Below, piece by piece: positions 1 through 5,887 of a DNA stretch of 7,637 bases. The notes under the pieces were generated by a model. The model worked only from the letters and a program-made list of their open reading frames with translations. It had not been told where the DNA came from and did not search any database. The first letter of the stretch is position 1; each line of letters begins with the position of its first letter. The translations under genes and the position numbers were made by a program. Source of the DNA: Lentisphaeria bacterium. GTDB lineage: Bacteria > Verrucomicrobiota > Lentisphaeria > JABSQK01 > UBA12247. The DNA lies in the NCBI GenBank assembly GCA_003477185.1, contig DMTJ01000269.1:1-7637 (forward strand). Direction: 5' to 3'.

Positions 1-2418
1 TGGCGCGATGTCACGCGTGCTATTGACCAGCAGGCCAAGTCGCTGCTTGGCGCGGATCTGGTCGTGCGCTCCCGCGGTGAGTTTCCGGCCGAGATCGACG
101 ACTATCTGCGCAAGGTGCCAGCTGCGGAGTTCGCCACCGAGACCCGCTTCTTCAACATGGCGCGATTTCCGCGCCACGATCAGACGCGCCTGGTAGCCGT
201 CCGTGGCATCGAGGGCGGGTTCCCGTTCTACGGCGAGATCGAAACCGAGCCACCGGAGGCCGCGCAACGCTTTCGCTCCGGGGCCCCCGTGGCCATCCTC
301 GAGAGCAGCTTGATGCTGCAGCTAGGAATCCAGCAGGGCGACGAAATGGTGCTGGGCGAGCAGCGCTTCGAAGTCATTGCTAGCCTGACCGCCATGCCGG
401 GCGAAACCGTGGTCATGTCACAATTCGCGCCCCGCGTCTTGATCCATGGCGACTTGGTCCAGGGCACTGGGCTGCTACGCTTCGGCAGCCGGGTATTCCG
501 TCGCAGGTTTCTGAAACTCACCTCTCCCGAGCAACTGCCGGCGATCGCCGAGCAGGCCAAGGCGTGGGAAGCCGAGCATGGCGTCGCCTGGGACACCGTC
601 CAAACTCGCCGAGCCAAGATCGGCAGACGGCTGGACCGGCTCTATCAGTTTCTAAACCTGGTGGCCTTCGCCGCCTTGCTGCTGGCAGGAATCGGGATTG
701 GGACCGCGGTTCACGTGCACGTCAGGAGTAAGATTGCGGAGATCGCAGTCTTGCGCTGCCTCGGCGGGACCATCGCCCAGACTACCGCTGTGTTTGTCGC
801 TCAGGCGATTGGCCTCGGCGTGCTCGGAGGGCTGGCCGGCGCAATCTTGGGCAGTATACTTCAGCTGGCACTACCGGCCGTATTCGGCGAGCTGATGCCG
901 CTGGAGTTGACCCCCACCTTCTCATGGCAGGCAGCAAGCCTCGGCCTTGCCGCCGGTGTGATTGGGACGACTCTATTCGCGATCCCGCCGCTGATCCGGA
1001 TTCGCCTGGTCTCACCGCTAGCGGCCTTGCGACCCGAGGCGGGCGAGCTGCCCAAGGATCCGTGGCGCTGGCCTGTGTACGGGCTGCTGGTGGCCATCGT
1101 CGTGATTGCCGGTGGCCTGACCGCCCCGAATCGGCTACATGGCTTTGCGATGTCTGGCTGTCTCCTCCTCGCAGTCGGGCTACTCAGCTTATTCGGCTGG
1201 ACCACATTGGCCGTGGTCAAGCGCCTGATTGTACGTGGGCTGCCGTACCCGATCCGTCAGGGACTGCGCAATCTCTATCGTCCCGGCAACCAGACCCTGG
1301 TTTTGATCCTGGCCATCGGCCTCGGCTCGTTCCTGCTGGCCACGTTGCACTTCAGTCAGCACCAAATCCTCGATCAACTCGAGCGCAGCGACGATCGCAA
1401 CGGCCCCAACCTCGTCTTGTTCGACATTCAGCCGCATCAGCTCGAGGGTGTCGAAGAGCTTGTAAGCACCCACAACATTGAGATCAATGACCGGGTGCCG
1501 CTGGTTTCGATGCGGATCGAGTCAATCAATGGTCGCTCCGTGAAGGAGCTTCGCGACGCCAACCAGCAGCTGCCCCGCGGCAAGCGCGTCCCGGGCTGGA
1601 CGCTGCGCCGCGAATATCGCTCTACCTATCGCGGCGCACTGGTGGACTCGGAGTCACTCTCAGAGGGGACCATGCCGAACCATGCGAGCCTCGACGACGG
1701 CCCGGTTCCAGTCACGATCGAGGAAGGGATCGCAGAAGACCTGAAGATCAAGCTCGGTGACAGCGTCACCTTCAACGTCCAGGGGCTGCAGATGGAGACC
1801 GTCATTTGCGGAGTCCGCATCGTCGATTGGTATCGGGTCCAGCCGAACTTCTTCTTCGTCTTTCCCAACGGCGTCCTTGAGGAAGCCCCGCACTCGAACG
1901 TCTTGGCGCTCCATGCGCCGGATGTTGCGAAGTCCGCAACGCTGCAGCACGCGGTCGTCACCGCTTACCCGACTGTTTCCGCGGTGGATCTCTCGCTGAT
2001 CGTGAAGTCACTCGGCGGAATCATGGACAACATTACCTTTGCCATTCGCTTCATGGCGGGCTTCTCGATGGTCACCGGGCTGCTAGTCCTGAGCGCCTCG
2101 CTGTGGGCCACGCGCGAGGAACGCCTGCGCGAGAGTGTGTTGCTCAAATCCGTCGGTGCCTCGCGCCGCCAAATCCTGTGGATCATGGCCACTGAGTTTG
2201 CCAGTGTGGGAGCGATCGCCGCGAGCGTCGGGATCGGCCAGGCACTCGTTGCCACCTGCTGCCTCGCTCTGTTTGTCTTCGAGACGCCGTTTTCAGCGGG
2301 CTGGGCAAGCGCGGCCGTCGGCTTTCCCGGCATCGTCTGCCTCACTCTGACCATCGGCGCTCTCCAGAGCGTCCAGGTCTACCGCCGCACTGCGCTCGAT
2401 GCGCTGCGGCAATCGTAG
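1..2418 (+). CDS. FtsX/YbbP-family ABC transporter permease, 5' end missing
   Basis: The frame is open from the first base to TAG at 2416-2418, giving 805 visible residues; the real start and probably one N-terminal membrane helix lie upstream of the window. Residues 1-215 look like an extracytoplasmic domain. Hydrophobic segments follow at about 220-240, 264-290, 312-333, 359-375, 383-406 and 432-452, then a second soluble domain (about 453-670), then helices at 678-702, 730-760 and 770-789. Two FtsX-type blocks are visible, each with the hallmark after its first helix: EIAVLRCLGG in the first and ESVLLKSVGAS in the second. This is the layout of large MacB-related permeases such as E. coli YbbP (COG3127), which work with a LolD/YbbA-like ATPase, usually encoded just upstream, and are thought to move or extract lipid-linked or hydrophobic substrates rather than import solutes. 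The substrate cannot be read from the sequence. The stop codon lies inside a 14-base direct repeat, and the gene carries two copies of a dispersed palindrome. Confidence 0.9.
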   Translation, partial: WRDVTRAIDQQAKSLLGADLVVRSRGEFPAEIDDYLRKVPAAEFATETRFFNMARFPRHDQTRLVAVRGIEGGFPFYGEIETEPPEAAQRFRSGAPVAILESSLMLQLGIQQGDEMVLGEQRFEVIASLTAMPGETVVMSQFAPRVLIHGDLVQGTGLLRFGSRVFRRRFLKLTSPEQLPAIAEQAKAWEAEHGVAWDTVQTRRAKIGRRLDRLYQFLNLVAFAALLLAGIGIGTAVHVHVRSKIAEIAVLRCLGGTIAQTTAVFVAQAIGLGVLGGLAGAILGSILQLALPAVFGELMPLELTPTFSWQAASLGLAAGVIGTTLFAIPPLIRIRLVSPLAALRPEAGELPKDPWRWPVYGLLVAIVVIAGGLTAPNRLHGFAMSGCLLLAVGLLSLFGWTTLAVVKRLIVRGLPYPIRQGLRNLYRPGNQTLVLILAIGLGSFLLATLHFSQHQILDQLERSDDRNGPNLVLFDIQPHQLEGVEELVSTHNIEINDRVPLVSMRIESINGRSVKELRDANQQLPRGKRVPGWTLRREYRSTYRGALVDSESLSEGTMPNHASLDDGPVPVTIEEGIAEDLKIKLGDSVTFNVQGLQMETVICGVRIVDWYRVQPNFFFVFPNGVLEEAPHSNVLALHAPDVAKSATLQHAVVTAYPTVSAVDLSLIVKSLGGIMDNITFAIRFMAGFSMVTGLLVLSASLWATREERLRESVLLKSVGASRRQILWIMATEFASVGAIAASVGIGQALVATCCLALFVFETPFSAGWASAAVGFPGIVCLTLTIGALQSVQVYRRTALDALRQS
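1807..1819. repeat. dispersed palindrome, perfect copy in the permease gene
   Basis: TGCGGAGTCCGCA is a perfect inverted repeat around one G. It encodes Cys-Gly-Val-Arg in the second soluble domain of the permease. Confidence 0.75.
1924..1940. repeat. dispersed palindrome, variant copy in the permease gene
   Basis: GTTGCGAAGTCCGCAAC is a 17-base inverted repeat with one mismatched pair. It encodes Val-Ala-Lys-Ser-Ala and lies 105 bases after the perfect copy, in the other of the two reading frames used by these palindromes. Confidence 0.65.
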
Positions 2419-2428
2419 CTCAGTAGTC
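2415..2428. repeat. 14-base direct repeat, left copy
   Basis: GTAGCTCAGTAGTC here is identical, in the same orientation, to 4763-4776. It contains the TAG stop of the permease (2416-2418). It also contains TCA (2420-2422), which in the right copy is the complement of the desulfurase stop TGA. Flanking bases differ on both sides, so the match is exactly 14 bases. Confidence 0.85.
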
Positions 2429-2693
2429 GGGCACCCAATTGTTCTCTTCCCGTTGACCTCAGCGCCCAGCTGCCTTGTCCACAGCAGATGGGACCTGCGC
2501 CTCACCGTCCAGCCTGGTACCGCATACAGCGCAGCGGCATCGACGTCATCAAGCTCCGCCATTACACGGCAGATATCGACGCAGCCACCGATGGCTATTT
2601 CTCCAACCTACCTACCTCGGATACGACCTCGCCAACCGAGAATAGGTTGCAAACCCCCTGGACATTTTCCTTCTTACGCATTACGAGCTCACC
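2429..2693. other. non-coding stretch before the secreted-protein gene
   Basis: I see no convincing gene, RNA or terminator here. One plus-strand frame stays open from the permease stop to 2697 and includes an ATG at 2488. Its product shows no domain I recognise, and it has no clear ribosome binding site. A promoter for the next gene would be expected close to 2640-2690; TTGCAA at 2647 and TGGACA at 2659 are possible -35 boxes, but neither has a good -10 partner. Confidence 0.4.
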
Positions 2694-3770
2694 ATGAACA
2701 ACCGCTGGACAAGAATCATTAGTAGTGTCCTGATTGCATGCATTTCGGTATCTGCTCAGCAGGGCGGAATTGCGGCGCTGCGGAATAGCTAGGAGCAGAG
2801 GCTGGCCGGTTCAGAAGAAAGGGGGCGTGCTGATCAAGCCAAGGTGGTCCAGCAGTATCTCGAGGAACTAGAGCGTCTACGTACGCACTACCAGCAAACT
2901 GGAAGTCTGGGGGCGACAAAGGAACTTCTGGCCGAGATTGCACGTCTTGAGGCCAGCCGAAGCATGAATGGCGCACCCGCTTCGCTTCTTAAAGAAGTTG
3001 TTTCAGCACGCGGTACATTCCGGGAAGCGAGTCAGGATCTCGAACAGCATGATCGCGAAAGGCGCAGCCGGATCCTAAAAGAGTACCAGACGGAGCTCCT
3101 TAATATTGAATGGTCACTTGTGCGTGAAGGTGACCTAGATGGAGCGGAAGCTGCGCGTCGCGAGTGCGCAGCGGCGGCGGCCCTCTTTGGCGAAAAACCC
3201 TCAAAACACTCAAAGGTGCCCACGGGAGATCCAGAAGAGCCGCCAAGAGTGAAAGAGAAAAAAGACCAAAAGACTGTGGATTTACTCGACCGTGCCACCA
3301 AGTGGAAGCAGCCAGACGGGGACAAAGACTGGCACGTTCGGAAAGGAAGGATTGCTCGCGCCAATAGCTCAAAAACTTCGTCCTTAGAATATAAAAATCG
3401 TATCCCTCGCTGGTTCAGGCTACGAGGAGAGATAGGGCTTCTGGGGCTTGGTGAGTCGGACGGAAAGGGCGTCTCAATCACCGGGGCAAATGGTCAATCG
3501 TACTTCGTGGCGATTAACGATGACCTGCCATTTACGATCTACGACGTATCCGCAGAGGAGGTAGTCGCTAGCGCGAGTTCGCTGGCCTTGGACTTAACTA
3601 CACAATTTAAGCTCACGATCACCGCCAGTGACGGCCTACTGGTTGCCGAGGTGAATGGTGTTCGCATTTCCGGTCGCTTCTCGGCCCAACCACCATTTAG
3701 ATTGGGGCTTACCGCCCAGCGGTCAGGGTTCAAGGTAGAGGCGCTACAAGTACAGTTGTCGAACCGCTAG
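2694..3770 (+). pseudogene. secreted coiled-coil / beta-sandwich protein, interrupted by an in-frame amber codon
   Basis: ATG at 2694 opens a frame that reaches TAG at 2790-2792 after 32 residues; the same frame is then open for 325 more codons to TAG at 3768-3770. The short first part is a signal peptide: Arg4 and Arg7, a hydrophobic core (IISSVLIACISV) and either a signal peptidase I site after SVSA (residue 21) or a lipobox-like LIAC ending at Cys16. Counting the amber as codon 33, two helical repeats follow at about 55-87 and 129-164; both have the pattern YL..L..L.......G.L.GA...R..., as in EGDLDGAEAAR. A charged Lys/Pro-rich linker spans about 165-200, and a beta-rich C-terminal domain about 201-358 ends in strands such as FKLTITASDGLLVAEVNG. 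The architecture recalls exported proteins of Verrucomicrobiota and Planctomycetota with LamG/DUF1080-like domains; that family call is weak. If only the second part is made, translation could restart at GTG 2844, but that start has no well-placed ribosome binding site and would give a protein with no export signal. Nonsense-mutated pseudogene is the likeliest state; amber readthrough or a sequencing error remain possible. Confidence 0.7.
2790..2792 (+). other. in-frame amber codon after the signal peptide
   Basis: TAG separates the export signal (ending LRNS) from the body of the protein (starting EQRLAG) with no frame change on either side. A single base change from CAG, GAG, AAG, TAC or TGG, among others, would explain it. 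The context TAG-GAG does not resemble any readthrough signal I know. Confidence 0.85.
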
Positions 3771-3779
3771 GCGCTAGCG
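3765..3779. repeat. short inverted repeat over the stop codon of the broken gene
   Basis: CGCTAG (3765-3770) and CTAGCG (3774-3779) pair around a GCG loop, and the arm includes the TAG stop. Just downstream, GGGCA (3791-3795) and TGCCC (3805-3809) form another small hairpin followed by TTGACT. Either could help end transcription, but neither has a proper T-tract. Confidence 0.35.
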
Positions 3780-4194
3780 AAGCCGCCAGCGGGCAACGGT
3801 CTGCTGCCCTTGACTGACTTGATCGGCGTCCGCGCATAGCTCAAAGTTCTGGCCGGATTATCTCGGCCCCATCCTTGAAAAGCGCCCCAGACCCGAATTA
3901 GTGGCAACTTGGTGACGCTGCTCCCTACCAAGCGCAACAGAAAAATTGGATTAATCCTTCCCGGATTAAAACCTTCGTACTCTTTGAGTCCTTCGTGGTG
4001 CTAGAAGACACGATGGCAGCGCCCATCTGGGCATTTTCCAGAATGTGCAGCGGTTGACTTTCAGGGGCTCAAGTGGGACTGTCGACGTCGGTAATTTCCC
4101 CCGGCGCGCCGATTTTCTTGCACTGCTAGCTGCTTCCGCAGCCAAGGCGACGATATTGGAGAGTACTGACACGCAGGTAAAAAGACGAAAGACC
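3771..4194. other. non-coding stretch before the toxin-antitoxin-like pair
   Basis: There is no supportable gene in these 424 bases. They contain two weak hairpins near 3765-3809 and a small GCCCA/TGGGC hairpin at 4021-4032 followed by ATTTT. GGATTA occurs three times, near 3855, 3948 and 3963, the second inside the palindrome GGATTAATCC. A 9-base periodic element lies at 3972-3998. The frame of the antitoxin-like gene stays open back to a GTG at 4045, but that extension has no protein-like features. The module's promoter should lie in the last 100 bases; TTGGAG and TAAAAA 16 bases apart near 4157-4184 are only a weak candidate. Confidence 0.4.
3972..3998. repeat. 9-base periodic CTTCGT-type intergenic repeat
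   Basis: Three 9-base units follow one another: CCTTCGTAC, TCTTTGAGT and CCTTCGTGG. The first and third agree at seven of nine positions; the middle one is diverged. On the other strand this reads as an ACCACGAAGG-type motif, which I recall as a common intergenic repeat in several environmental bacteria. That link is from memory and unverified. Confidence 0.4.
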
Positions 4195-4404
4195 ATGGCT
4201 CTGGCCGATATCGCGCCACAATTACAGGCGCTTCCGCTTAGCGAACGCCGCAAAGCCCTGGCCATGTTGCTGGCGTTAGAGAGTGAAGAGCGCCGGGCGC
4301 ATGCTCAACGTATGGCAGGCAAGATCGACGACAACACACCAGCCAACTGGGTGGACCTCGACGATTTAGACAAGCGTCTTGGCCTGGCAGAAGACAGCGA
4401 GTGA
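4195..4404 (+). CDS. antitoxin-like small protein of a type II toxin-antitoxin module
   Basis: The 69-residue product starts at ATG 4195, chosen because the helical domain begins right there; longer in-frame starts add about 50 residues of unprotein-like sequence. The N-terminus (about 1-30) is an amphipathic helical region, ADIAPQLQALPLSERRKALA, of the kind seen in small addiction-module proteins. A charged helix with EERR follows, and the C-terminal half (WVDLDDLDKRL) is acidic and probably flexible, as in the toxin-wrapping arm of many antitoxins. The next gene overlaps the stop by four bases (GTGA), so the two are translated together. By position and composition it should bind and neutralise the downstream protein and may repress its own promoter. 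No HTH, ribbon-helix-helix or AbrB fold is evident, so autoregulation is uncertain. No clear Shine-Dalgarno sequence precedes the ATG. Confidence 0.65.
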   Translation: MALADIAPQLQALPLSERRKALAMLLALESEERRAHAQRMAGKIDDNTPANWVDLDDLDKRLGLAEDSE

Positions 4405-4655
4405 GCTTTCGCAAGCGCATCGAGATCGATGCGCTTGCGTTTATGGATGACCTGCCGAAGGAGCAGCGGCGGGCGATCCTCGGCCAACTCCATGCCATCC
4501 GCGAGTATCCGCAACGTCACTCCGATTACGTAGCGGCCGATGCGCAGGGCAGACTCTTGGACGTCTGTGTCTTCGAGAAGTATGCCATCCACTTCTGGAC
4601 CGACTGGCCTGATCGGCACGTGAAGATTCTCCAGATCAGTTGGGCTGACCGCTAG
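4401..4655 (+). CDS. RelE/ParE-superfamily toxin-like protein
   Basis: The product is 84 residues from GTG 4401, which overlaps the upstream TGA; an internal ATG at 4443 would remove the first strand of the fold. The order of elements fits RelE/ParE: a first strand (RKRIEIDA), two helices with the typical DLPKEQRRAILGQLHAI, then strands around GRLLDVCVFEKYAIHFW and VKILQISWADR at the end. Members of this superfamily are ribosome-dependent mRNA endonucleases (RelE type) or gyrase poisons (ParE type). The residues that distinguish them are not clear enough here, and a harmless relative is possible. The usual Gly/Tyr-Arg core is represented by FEKYAIHF. A perfect 14-bp inverted repeat at 4410-4439 covers codons 4-13 and may limit translation. 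The gene's 3' end faces the desulfurase gene at a distance of 112 bases. Confidence 0.7.
   Translation: MSFRKRIEIDALAFMDDLPKEQRRAILGQLHAIREYPQRHSDYVAADAQGRLLDVCVFEKYAIHFWTDWPDRHVKILQISWADR
4410..4439. repeat. perfect 14-bp inverted repeat at the start of the toxin-like gene
   Basis: CGCAAGCGCATCGA (4410-4423) is followed by GA and by its exact reverse complement (4426-4439). In the mRNA this gives a GC-rich stem of about 13 bp with a four-base loop, beginning nine bases after the GTG start codon at 4401. In DNA it is a near-symmetric site that a dimeric regulator could bind. It encodes RKRIEIDALA, so the repeat is also under protein constraint. Confidence 0.85.
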
Positions 4656-4713
4656 CCAGGATAATTGGGGCCGATCAAGAACGGGAACCAGTGGTTGGCC
4701 TTCCGTGCCTTGT

Positions 4714-4726
4714 TGCGGAGTTCGCA
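4714..4726. repeat. dispersed palindrome, intergenic copy
   Basis: TGCGGAGTTCGCA matches the consensus TGCGGANTCCGCA with one change, which leaves a G.U pair in plus-strand RNA. It is the only copy found outside a coding region and lies between the convergent toxin-like and desulfurase genes. Confidence 0.6.
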
Positions 4727-4738
4727 TTTGGGGGTGGA

Positions 4739-4755
4739 GCAGGCGATCCGCCTGC
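4739..4755. terminator. possible bidirectional terminator hairpin between convergent genes
   Basis: GCAGGCG (4739-4745) and CGCCTGC (4749-4755) pair perfectly around ATC, and GGA/TCC outside can extend the stem past a two-base bulge. Its place between the 3' ends of the toxin-like and desulfurase genes suits a shared terminator. There is no T-tract on either strand, so it may instead stabilise 3' ends. Confidence 0.35.
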
Positions 4756-4762
4756 GCTCCCA

Positions 4763-4776
4763 GTAGCTCAGTAGTC
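4763..4776. repeat. 14-base direct repeat, right copy
   Basis: GTAGCTCAGTAGTC is identical to 2415-2428. On the minus strand it carries the last two codons of the desulfurase (Asp-Tyr) and its TGA stop (4770-4768). Confidence 0.85.
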
Positions 4777-5883
4777 CTTGAGGAGCTTGCGCAAGGCCGC
4801 CAGACAGGCTTCGACGTCGCTAGGCGTACTCTGGATGCCAAAGCTGAAGCGCAGGGCTCCAAAGGCCTGTTCGTGGCTGCGCCCCATTGCCAGCAAGACC
4901 GCGCTAGGCGTGCGTGTTGCCGCCGAACAGGCGCTGCCAGCAGCGACCATGATGCCCTCCATCCCAAGCATCCGCACCAGCACCGCGCCTTCGTAGCCAG
5001 GTAAACTGGCGTTGACAATGTACGGGCTGCCGTCGGGCGGTGAATTCAGCAACACGGAGCGACCGTTTGGCAGCGAAAGCTCGCTGAGCCCAGCCACCAG
5101 CGCATTGCGGAGTTCGCAAACTGCGAAGTCCGCAGCTTTCTCCACCGTGAGCCGCACGGCTTCGGCGAGATTGCGGACTCCGCACACGTCGATGCTCCCA
5201 GAGCGCAGATTGCCTTGCTGCTCGCCCCCGAGGATCTGCGGCGTCAACGACACACCCTTGCGTACAATGAGCGCTCCGGCACCGCCAGGGCCGTGTAGCT
5301 TGTGCCCAGATAGCGTCAGCATATCTAAGCCCGCCCAGGACAGTGGCAGCTTGCCAGCTAGTTGCACGGCGTCATGATGGAGGCGTGCCTGGGGCGCATG
5401 CTCGCGAATGATCGCAGCGATCTGCTCGGTGTCTTGACGGGCGCCGGTCTCGTTTTGCACGGCATGTACCGAGACGAGCGAGACGGTGCTGTCCAAGGCG
5501 TTGCAGAGTTCGCCAAGATCCAGTGATCCAGCGGCATCAATTGGGACCACACGCCAGGGGCAAGCCACGGCCTCACGCAAAGCGCCGACGGAGGAATGCT
5601 CGGCAGCGCTTACGACAATGGGGCCGGAGTCGGAGAAGCTGCGAAGAGCGAGATTGTTCGCCTCGGTTCCGCCGCTGGTCCAGATGATCTGCGCTTCGTC
5701 GGCGGGAATGCCGAGCGCGGTGAGGAGCACTTGCTCGCAACGCAGCAGCTCACGACGGGCGCTCTGCCCGAGTGGGTACGCGGAGGCGGGATTGACAAAG
5801 AAGCGGTTTGCGGAGTCCGCAAATCCTGCAATCAACTCGGGATGCAGGGGCGTGGAGGCGGCGTTGTCGAGGTACGCGCCCAC
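4768..5883 (-). CDS. PLP-dependent cysteine desulfurase (NifS/IscS family)
   Basis: From GTG at 5883-5881 the product has 371 residues. This start gives the usual family opening (YLDNAASTP at 4-12) and leaves four bases after the pyrH stop; the in-frame extension upstream overlaps pyrH and is not protein-like. No Shine-Dalgarno is evident, so translation is probably coupled to pyrH. The enzyme removes sulfur from L-cysteine as an enzyme-bound persulfide, releasing alanine, for Fe-S clusters, tRNA thiolation or cofactors. Visible active-site features are SGGTEANN (70-77), His96 in AEHSSV (stacks on PLP), Asn144 in QNETGA, Asp171 and Gln174 in DAVQ, the PLP lysine Lys195 in SGHKLHGPGG, the LRSGS turn near 226-230, and catalytic Cys319 in AGSACSAATRTPS. 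All key residues are present, so it should be active. No iscU, sufE or thiI neighbour is visible, so the acceptor is unknown. The gene carries four copies of the dispersed palindrome, and its stop lies inside a 14-base direct repeat. Confidence 0.92.
   Translation of the reverse strand: MGAYLDNAASTPLHPELIAGFADSANRFFVNPASAYPLGQSARRELLRCEQVLLTALGIPADEAQIIWTSGGTEANNLALRSFSDSGPIVVSAAEHSSVGALREAVACPWRVVPIDAAGSLDLGELCNALDSTVSLVSVHAVQNETGARQDTEQIAAIIREHAPQARLHHDAVQLAGKLPLSWAGLDMLTLSGHKLHGPGGAGALIVRKGVSLTPQILGGEQQGNLRSGSIDVCGVRNLAEAVRLTVEKAADFAVCELRNALVAGLSELSLPNGRSVLLNSPPDGSPYIVNASLPGYEGAVLVRMLGMEGIMVAAGSACSAATRTPSAVLLAMGRSHEQAFGALRFSFGIQSTPSDVEACLAALRKLLKDY
5105..5135. repeat. tandem pair of dispersed palindromes inside the desulfurase gene
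   Basis: TTGCGGAGTTCGCAA (5105-5119) and CTGCGAAGTCCGCAG (5121-5135) are separated by one base; each departs from TGCGGANTCCGCA at one position. Apart from their centre bases the 13-base cores are reverse complements of each other, so they could also pair as one larger structure. On the coding strand they encode ADFA and CELR, in the region between LAEAV and the small C-terminal domain. Confidence 0.7.
5172..5184. repeat. dispersed palindrome, perfect copy
   Basis: TGCGGACTCCGCA is a perfect inverted repeat around one central base. On the minus strand it encodes Cys-Gly-Val-Arg of the desulfurase, the same peptide and reading frame as the copy at 1807-1819 in the permease. Confidence 0.75.
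5807..5823. repeat. dispersed palindrome, longest perfect copy
   Basis: TTTGCGGAGTCCGCAAA is a perfect 17-base inverted repeat with a single central G. On the coding strand it gives Phe-Ala-Asp-Ser-Ala-Asn near the N-terminus of the desulfurase, residues 21-26. Confidence 0.8.
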
Positions 5884-5887
5884 GAAG

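Larger units (their letters stand above)
2429..4762. other. accessory segment bracketed by 14-base direct repeats (candidate insertion)
   Basis: This 2334-base stretch lies between the stop codons of two large conserved genes that face each other. It holds a broken secreted-protein gene, long non-coding DNA and a toxin-antitoxin-like pair, the kind of cargo that comes and goes between strains. Parts of it are clearly poorer in G+C: I counted 25 of 60 at 3361-3420 against 37 of 60 at 1261-1320 in the permease. I see no recombinase or transposase gene and no convincing terminal inverted repeats, so the mechanism of entry is unknown. The direct repeats could be a target-site duplication, an attachment-core duplication, or much less likely chance. 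Confidence 0.4.

Noticed and set aside
2415..2430. GTAGCTCAGTAG resembles the D-arm of a tRNA
   Set aside because: No acceptor stem, anticodon arm or TTCGA-type T-arm can be found around either copy.
2488..2697. Possible small gene between the permease and the secreted protein
   Set aside because: The frame is open but has no ribosome binding site or recognisable domain, and its composition is unremarkable; it could at most be a remnant.
4045..4194. Longer version of the antitoxin-like gene starting at GTG 4045
   Set aside because: The added 50 residues look non-coding, whereas the helical domain starts at ATG 4195.
2429..4762. Terminal inverted repeats that would make the accessory segment a transposon
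   Set aside because: The left end (GGGCACCC...) and the right end read backwards (TGGGAGCG...) share only a few G residues, and no transposase gene is present.
5501..5516. TTGCAGAGTTCGCCAA as a further dispersed palindrome
   Set aside because: It has too many departures from TGCGGANTCCGCA to separate from chance.
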